Source of the DNA: RGIG464 sp045599585
GTDB taxonomy: Bacteria > Myxococcota_A > Bradymonadia > UBA4248
Direction of reading: 5' to 3'
DNA length: 11,401 nucleotides
NCBI GenBank assembly: GCA_045599585.1
Contig: JAZRWH010000143.1
Location: forward strand, 1-11,401
A model generated the notes under the pieces. The model saw only the letters and a list, made by a program, of their open reading frames with translations. It was not told the DNA's origin and searched no databases. The number at the start of each line of letters is the position of its first letter. The first letter of the stretch is position 1. Of this stretch, positions 7,346-11,401 are shown piece by piece. The position numbers and the translations under genes were made by a program.

Positions 7346-7406
7346 AGAATTTTATCCTCCTAAGAAAATAGTTTTAAAACAATTACTCCAAACTTCCTGA
7401 TTAAGG

Positions 7407-7434
7407 AATTTAGATGATAGTTTTTAAAAATCAA
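7407..7434 (-). promoter_or_regulatory. Weak promoter candidate for the two-gene cassette
   Basis: On the minus strand TTGATT (7429-7434), 16 bases, then TAAATT (7407-7412) is the best sigma-70-like pair I could find. An inverted repeat TTCCT-N5-AGGAA (7394-7408) overlaps the -10 and could be an operator. The region is so AT-rich that chance matches are likely. Confidence 0.25.
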
Positions 7435-7445
7435 TTAAAATTGTA

Positions 7446-7464
7446 AAAATAATTTAATTATTTT
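7446..7464. repeat. Perfect AT palindrome (9+1+9 bases)
   Basis: Nine bases on each side of a central T (7455) are perfectly complementary and made only of A and T. A second short palindrome, CAATTAAAATTG, lies at 7432-7443. Both are upstream of the cassette. They may be regulator-binding sites or simply a by-product of very AT-rich DNA. Confidence 0.4.
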
Positions 7465-7540
7465 ATTCTGTTATTCATCGTTGTTGTATTTCTTCTCATA
7501 AATAAAGCGTTACGGAGCCATTTTGCACTGCGAGAAAAAC

Positions 7541-7618
7541 GAAAAAGGGCGGCGTATCGCATTTGCGATAGCCGCCCTGCGACCGGCGTATTGAACTCGC
7601 TTGCGAGTGAAAAGCCGG
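7541..7618 (-). terminator. Paired hairpin terminator of the glycosidase-like gene
   Basis: Read on the minus strand, a first hairpin (7582-7619; stem ends GCCGGC/GCCGGT with one G-T, inner ACTCGC/GCGAGT) carries CAATACG at its 3' side. The second (7547-7577) has a 7-bp GGGCGGC/GCCGCCC stem, an inner TATCGC/GCGATA stem and one unpaired C. TTTTTCGTTTTTC follows directly. The gene's stop codon is only 17 bases upstream of the first arm. Position and T-tract make termination likely, and the architecture matches the elements at 5716 and 10904. Confidence 0.8.
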
Positions 7619-7635
7619 CGCGTCAAAAAAAGAAA

Positions 7636-10600
7636 TTAGGGCATGACGTAGCCGATGAGTGACTCTTTGGTTTGACCTTCACAGGTGGCCGACGTCGAGA
7701 TGAAGTGTGACCCGGTTTTTGGAACGTAGCAACGATAGAGCGCGATAGAGCCCGAGACTTGTGTGGTGTAGATATAACCGAGGGGGCCCATGTTAAACTG
7801 GTTTTCGCAGTTGGCATCCGTCGATGGCATGGTGTGCGCTCCGGCGGCACCACCTACACGGCATTCGTAAATGACCTTAGTATTAGCAGCAGGATCGCGA
7901 AGAATGCGCCAGGAAGACTCTTCTTTGAAGCCACTTGGGAACTGTCGACTTGTGACCCAGTGCATATTGTTGGAACTGTTGAATCCGCGGCGAATTCGGA
8001 TGTAGGGAAGGTCTTCGAAGCCGCACGAGGGGTATCCAGCGGCGACATTTCGGTTAGCGTAGGCCCAGACGGCCCATGCGGGTTTGGTATCAGAAGCGCC
8101 GCCAGTGCCCCAAAGCCCGAGCGCGAGTCCGGCTGCGACTTCCGTGGGATGATCGACGAGGCGATGATAGATGAAGCTTTCGATGCCGGGGGTACCGTTG
8201 ATGTTGCGGAAAGCCTGGCAGAGTTGAGAAGCTTGCGTAGTACGCATCGCGGAGCCGTTGCCGTTGATGCCGTTTTCGGTGAGTTGAATTTCCCAAGCGT
8301 GTGGGTCGTTGGGGTAGTTCTTGCGGAGCCATCCAGCGAGTACGCCGATATTGCCGAACGTGATGCGGGGCCAATCGTTGGGCGAGAAAGCAGGTTTGGT
8401 GAGATCAGGGGGGTAAGCGTGCCAGGCGATGCGCCAGTCGCGGGAACCGAGTTTTGGAATCAGTTTGCCGAGGAATGTTTCGGCGCTGACGACGGGGCGA
8501 GCGGTGTTGAGCATGCTATCGAACGTTGAGCCGAAGTGATGTTCGAAAGAAATGAGGATTTTTGCATTGGGCTGTTCTTTTTTGACGTAGTCGTAGGCGT
8601 TGTTCCAGCTTTGTGCGTAGATGGTCGTCCAGGTATCGACGTTGCAATTGCCTTTGGAACAGCCATAGTTAAACCATTCGGAAGCGTTGACTTCGTTGTG
8701 AATGACGAAGTCGGCGATACGTCCGTGACCGTTACGGCCATTAAAATAGTTCGCAAGGAAGCCTGCGAAGCGTCCATAGTCGACGGCACCGGCGTCGGTT
8801 GGAGCGCAGAAGTAATCGGCGACGACGCCCGTGCAGGAACGGCGCGCCCAAGCAGGTGGGCCGTAGACGACGGCCGTAACGACGAGTCCGGCGTCAGAGT
8901 AACGTTTAATATGGTTCACGGTGTTGGTGTCTACGGAGAAGCAATAGCCGTCGTAGAGAACTTCACCGTTGCTGCAGGAAGATTTTTTGGTTGGTTGCCA
9001 ATTCATCCAGACGAGGTTCATGGCGACGCCTGCACCGCCGTTTCCGATAATCTGATTGGGATCCTGAAAGTCGGGTTGAATGCCTTTGATACTGGTACGC
9101 TTGGGATAAGGATCAACGGTTGATACACAGACGTTGTTACTGCAAGTCGAGCCCGAACCACAGGAGCCGCAATTAAGCGTTTTGCCGCATCCGTCATTGA
9201 TCGAATCGCAGTTTTTGCCTTGTGCTGCGCACGTCGTTGGTGTGCATTGACAGACGTTGTTGGTGCAAGTTGACCCTGCGGAGCAGGTACCGCAGTTGAG
9301 CGTTTTGCCGCATCCGTCACCGATGGTGCCACAGTTTTTGTTCTGTGCAGCGCATGTGGTCGGTGTACAGGCTTTTTGTGTGCAGACATTGGATTTGCAT
9401 TCTTGATCGCCCGAACACGAACCGCAGTTGAGCGTTCCTCCGCAACCATCGTTGACAGAGCCGCAATTTTTACCAAGCTCTGAGCAAGTTTTGGGTTTAC
9501 AGCCACAGACGTTGTTGGTGCATGTCTGTGCATTTCCGCACGAACCGCAGTTAAGCTGGTTTCCGCAACCATCGCCAATGGTGCCGCAGTTTTTACCCTG
9601 CGCTGCGCATGTCGTTGCTTTGCATCCACATACATGATCTGTACACGATTCACCTTCAACGCATTCGCCGCAGTTGAGCTGATTTCCGCAGCCGTCGTCT
9701 GTAGTGCCACAACTGTAGCCTAAATCTGCACAGGTTTTGGGTTTGCAGGCGCACGAGCCGTTTTGACAAATGGTGTTGGTTGGGCATTTGTTGCCGCATG
9801 ATCCACAGTTGTTGTCGTTGGTTTTTAAATCGATGCAGCTCGTGCCGCAAAGGGTCTGACCCTTGTCGCATTGGGTGACACATAGACCATTAAAACAGGC
9901 AGAGGTCGATCCTGTACAGTGGTTGTCGCATGAGCCGCACGAAGTCGCGGCGTTGACATCGACGCATTTGTTGTCACAGCAGATCTCGTCTTTGTCGCAG
10001 GCCAAGCCACCGCACGACGGGACGCATGCGCCTTGCGCATCACAAATCTGTCCCGGATCGCACGTACAGGCAGGAACGCATTTGCCGTTTTGACAAAACA
10101 GTCCATCCGCACAAGCAATGTCGCACGAACCACAGTGTAAAGCATCCGTCGTGATATCGACACATGCATCGCCACAGCATGCCCCCGAACCGCATCCGTC
10201 TTTACATGACACGCCCGTGGGGGCGTTGCATTTGCCGTTTTTACATGCCTGGCCGTCGGGACAAACGTTTCCGCACGAACCGCAGTTGTTTCGGTCAAAA
10301 TCGAGGTTTGCGCATTTTTGGTCACTGCTTTCGCCACAACATGCCCTTGGGCTCGTGCAGTTTTCATCACAGGCAACGATCTCGGAATCGTTACAGAATC
10401 CGTCTGAGCAGATCATATCGTTTGGACATTGTGTTCCACATGATCCACAGTGATTCGGGGTTGTATTGAGGTCGATACATGTCGTACCGCAGCAGGTCAA
10501 TCCGTTTTGGCATCCTCCGCAGGCATCTGTCGGGGTTTGGCAGTCGCCGGCAATGCATTGTTTGCCCGCACCGCATACGACGCCGCAGGCACCGCAGGCT

Positions 10601-10758
10601 TCTGCGTCCGTGTCAAGGTCAACACATCTGCCACTGCAGCACGTTTTATCGCCGCAATCTAGGCAGTCGCGGCTTTCCAATTGCACCACTTCTGCTTCGC
10701 ATGCGGTTGCGCACATCGTTGCAGTCAGTGCCGCATAGATCCATCGTTTTCGCTTCAT
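7636..10758 (-). CDS. Modular cysteine-rich lipoprotein with glycosidase-like barrel and lectin-like tail, 1040 aa
   Basis: AAGGAG (10767-10772, minus) precedes the ATG. A basic N-terminus, a short hydrophobic core and ATAC ending at Cys20 indicate a lipoprotein signal, although the box is non-ideal. Residues 31-336 hold six CC...C(V/I)D(L/I/V)...CG.C...C repeats typical of myxobacterial surface proteins. Residues 338-544 hold five units of C.P.TCA..GKNCG...DGCG..LNCG.C...C..NVC. Residues 556-905 form a TIM-barrel, clan-GH-A-like domain resembling DUF5722: HNEVN (687-691) offers Glu689 as acid/base, LTENGI (826-831) offers Glu828 as nucleophile, and HAYPPDL (780-786) completes the groove. Residues 915-1040 resemble DUF5648-type lectin repeats, with MHWVTS (932-937), ALYRCYVPKTGSHFIST (1006-1022) and CEGQTKESLIGYVMP at the end. 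It probably binds and may cleave an extracellular polysaccharide. The substrate is unknown, and DUF5722 catalysis is not established to my knowledge. Confidence 0.9.
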   Translation of the reverse strand: MKRKRWIYAALTATMCATACEAEVVQLESRDCLDCGDKTCCSGRCVDLDTDAEACGACGVVCGAGKQCIAGDCQTPTDACGGCQNGLTCCGTTCIDLNTTPNHCGSCGTQCPNDMICSDGFCNDSEIVACDENCTSPRACCGESSDQKCANLDFDRNNCGSCGNVCPDGQACKNGKCNAPTGVSCKDGCGSGACCGDACVDITTDALHCGSCDIACADGLFCQNGKCVPACTCDPGQICDAQGACVPSCGGLACDKDEICCDNKCVDVNAATSCGSCDNHCTGSTSACFNGLCVTQCDKGQTLCGTSCIDLKTNDNNCGSCGNKCPTNTICQNGSCACKPKTCADLGYSCGTTDDGCGNQLNCGECVEGESCTDHVCGCKATTCAAQGKNCGTIGDGCGNQLNCGSCGNAQTCTNNVCGCKPKTCSELGKNCGSVNDGCGGTLNCGSCSGDQECKSNVCTQKACTPTTCAAQNKNCGTIGDGCGKTLNCGTCSAGSTCTNNVCQCTPTTCAAQGKNCDSINDGCGKTLNCGSCGSGSTCSNNVCVSTVDPYPKRTSIKGIQPDFQDPNQIIGNGGAGVAMNLVWMNWQPTKKSSCSNGEVLYDGYCFSVDTNTVNHIKRYSDAGLVVTAVVYGPPAWARRSCTGVVADYFCAPTDAGAVDYGRFAGFLANYFNGRNGHGRIADFVIHNEVNASEWFNYGCSKGNCNVDTWTTIYAQSWNNAYDYVKKEQPNAKILISFEHHFGSTFDSMLNTARPVVSAETFLGKLIPKLGSRDWRIAWHAYPPDLTKPAFSPNDWPRITFGNIGVLAGWLRKNYPNDPHAWEIQLTENGINGNGSAMRTTQASQLCQAFRNINGTPGIESFIYHRLVDHPTEVAAGLALGLWGTGGASDTKPAWAVWAYANRNVAAGYPSCGFEDLPYIRIRRGFNSSNNMHWVTSRQFPSGFKEESSWRILRDPAANTKVIYECRVGGAAGAHTMPSTDANCENQFNMGPLGYIYTTQVSGSIALYRCYVPKTGSHFISTSATCEGQTKESLIGYVMP
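9127..9747 (-). repeat. Five tandem ~41-codon cysteine repeats (DGCG type)
   Basis: Units start at residues 338, 379, 420, 464 and 505 and keep the cysteine spacing almost exactly. The DNA copies are also close, with recurring stretches such as the one encoding DGCG..LNCGSC and TCTNNVC, which suggests tandem duplication. Unit 3 is followed by a slightly longer linker. Unit 5 has CDS in place of the usual CGT/CGS after NC. Confidence 0.9.
9751..10668 (-). repeat. Six CC..C-D-L..CGSCG-type cysteine repeats
   Basis: Units with a CC or LC start (residues 40, 89, 140, 194, 260, 304) share (V/I)D(L/I/V), then CG.C, then two or three more cysteines. Spacers between units are themselves Cys-rich, as at 229-250. 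This array is more diverged than the 9127-9747 array and is of a different repeat family. Confidence 0.85.
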
Positions 10759-10783
10759 AGAGCTTTCTCCTTAGTATTTTGAC

Positions 10784-10812
10784 TTCAGACTTTCACTGTC
10801 TCTGGGTGTCAA
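10784..10812 (-). promoter_or_regulatory. Promoter candidate for the glycosidase-like gene
   Basis: A perfect TTGACA (10807-10812, minus) is followed after 17 bases by a poor TCTGAA (10784-10789). Transcription would begin just ahead of the ribosome binding site. The weak -10 implies low or activator-dependent expression, if it is used at all. Confidence 0.3.
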
Positions 10813-10903
10813 ACTTGCGTTTTGATCGCACTGATTGCGCAAAATACATGAGTTAGGGCTGCATTGTATAGAATGCTGTGAGAATTTTATGGGCATTGTG
10901 CGT

Positions 10904-10981
10904 CGCCTATTTCGCTAACGCTCAATACGGCTTCGCTGCCGGGCTATTTGCTTGCAAATACGCCCGGCATTTTAAGTTTTT
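10904..10981 (+). terminator. Third paired hairpin element, upstream of the rRNA promoter
   Basis: The first hairpin (10905-10931) has GCC/GGC, TATT/AATA and GC/GC pairs, one unpaired C (10928) and the CTCAATACG motif. The second (10938-10968) has GCCGGGC/GCCCGGC, TATTTGC/GCAAATA and one unpaired C (10961). The tract ATTTTAAGTTTTTT follows. Its orientation is rightward, but no plus-strand gene precedes it within the window after 5690, so it would block stray transcription into the rRNA operon or has another role. Confidence 0.6.
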
Positions 10982-11033
10982 AATTCAATAAAATTAAAAA
11001 AATCTTGACCGATGTAGGTGCCACGCGTATAAG
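10982..11033 (+). promoter_or_regulatory. rRNA operon promoter with AT-rich UP-like region
   Basis: TTGACC (11005-11010), 17 bases, TATAAG (11028-11033) is a near-consensus sigma-70 promoter. It is preceded by A/T-rich sequence (10982-11004), as in UP elements, and followed by the C/G-rich discriminator CCCACC, typical of growth-rate-regulated rRNA promoters. It lies about 235 bases before the 16S 5' end. Confidence 0.8.
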
Positions 11034-11039
11034 CCCACC

Positions 11040-11275
11040 TCGTTCGCTGGAACTCAGAAATGAAGTTCTGCGACGGCTGATGAAAACCGAAAAAGAGAAA
11101 GAAACGTAAAAGCAACATATATAATGTTGCAGCAGAAGTGCGAGCCAAATATGTAACGACGTAGGAATCTACGTCGCGTCAATGAAAAAATTAAAATGCT
11201 CTAACGAATCCATGAAACCGCGTAGCTACGCTACGCGTCATTGCATGAAAAGGGTAGAGCTAAAAATACAAGATC
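11040..11275 (+). promoter_or_regulatory. 16S rRNA leader with hairpins and a boxA-like site
   Basis: TGCTCTAAC at 11197-11205 resembles boxA (TGCTCTTTA), the antitermination signal of rRNA leaders. Stem-loops precede and follow it: 11041-11075 (imperfect), 11112-11118/11124-11130, 11157-11163/11170-11176 (CGACGTA/TACGTCG, boxB-like position) and 11219-11225/11231-11237 (CGCGTAG/CTACGCG). GCTCTA (11198-11203) can also pair with TAGAGC (11255-11260), enclosing the last hairpin and involving boxA itself. GATCAAACT (11272-11280) is complementary to AGTTTGATC (11284-11292) across the mature 5' end. No open frame is credible here. Confidence 0.6.
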
Positions 11276-11401
11276 AAACTGGAGAGTTTGATCCTGGCTC
11301 AGAACGAACGCTGGCGGCAGGCCTAACACATGCAAGTCGAGCGTGAAAGATAGCTTCGGTTATCGAGTAAAGCGGCGCACGGGTGAGTAACACGTGAATA
11401 A
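11276..11401 (+). rRNA. rrs: 16S ribosomal RNA, 5' end (partial)
   Basis: The universal 5' 16S sequence AGAGTTTGATCCTGGCTCAG is at 11283-11302, followed by AACGAACGCTGGCGGCAGGC, CTAACACATGCAAGTCGAGC and GGCGCACGGGTGAGTAACAC. The start is set by alignment to the first base of the E. coli molecule. Only the first 126 bases are in the window. The conserved blocks fit delta-lineage groups such as Myxococcota, and the V1 loop (about 11343-11370) is short. The gene runs off the right edge, so the rest of the operon is unseen. Confidence 0.97.

Noticed and set aside
9018..9710. 230-codon minus-strand open frame in another frame of the glycosidase-like gene
   Set aside because: It lies over the tandem DGCG repeats and is a frame shadow with repeat-derived composition.
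9127..9747. Regular DNA repeats that could suggest a CRISPR array
   Set aside because: The periodicity is about 123 bases, in frame, and codes for cysteine repeats. There are no identical short repeats with unique spacers.
982..10865. GTTAGGGC followed by CTGCAT at about 982 and, slightly shorter, at about 10852, with GTTAGGGC again at 5710
   Set aside because: The shared core is short, the contexts differ in strand relative to genes, and chance recurrence in 11 kb is likely.
11127..11155. Possible second rRNA promoter, TTGCAG, 17 bases, TATGTA
   Set aside because: Both boxes match only about half of the consensus, and the -35 lies in a leader hairpin. The 11005-11033 promoter is far better.

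Overview
The window looks like a chromosomal segment from a myxobacteria-like Gram-negative (Myxococcota/Bradymonadota-type delta-lineage). Three things point there: a 5' 16S rRNA end of that general type at the right edge, a large lipoprotein-like protein built from about 20 'Myxococcus cysteine-rich' (DUF4215-type) repeats around a fibro-slime domain, and a second cysteine-rich lipoprotein-like protein with a glycoside-hydrolase-like barrel. A finer placement cannot be made from sequence reading alone.

Layout. Positions 2-121 are the tail of an IS30-family transposase cut by the window edge. A cytosolic-looking 190-residue protein of unknown function (159-731, minus) is divergent from a secreted, cysteine-free 330-residue protein (1047-2039, plus). 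The 315-base gap between them holds a plausible sigma-70 promoter leftward and a sigma-54-like site rightward. After a terminator comes the 1163-residue cysteine-rich fibro-slime protein (2199-5690, plus). A compound hairpin element (5716-5862) ends that unit. Positions 6028-7345 (minus) hold an AT-rich two-gene cassette of unknown function with good ribosome binding sites and a 25-base gap. A second compound hairpin element (7541-7618, minus) terminates the 1040-residue modular glycosidase-like protein (7636-10758, minus). A third hairpin pair (10904-10981) lies in the divergent gap before a strong rRNA-type promoter (11005-11033), a structured leader with a boxA-like sequence, and the first 126 bases of 16S rRNA (11276 to the edge).

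How it fits together. The two large genes look like independently transcribed cell-surface or secreted proteins: one adhesive or matrix-like, one a carbohydrate-binding or carbohydrate-cleaving protein. The most unusual non-coding signal is the hairpin family. At three loci a pair of hairpins occurs in the same orientation relative to a T-rich tract. One member has the architecture GC-stem, TAT..GC / GC..ATA inner stem, one unpaired C, GC-stem; the other carries CAATACG before its 3' arm. Stem bases differ between copies while pairing is kept. The best candidate for an undescribed protein system is the AT-rich two-gene cassette, but the sequence alone does not say what it does.
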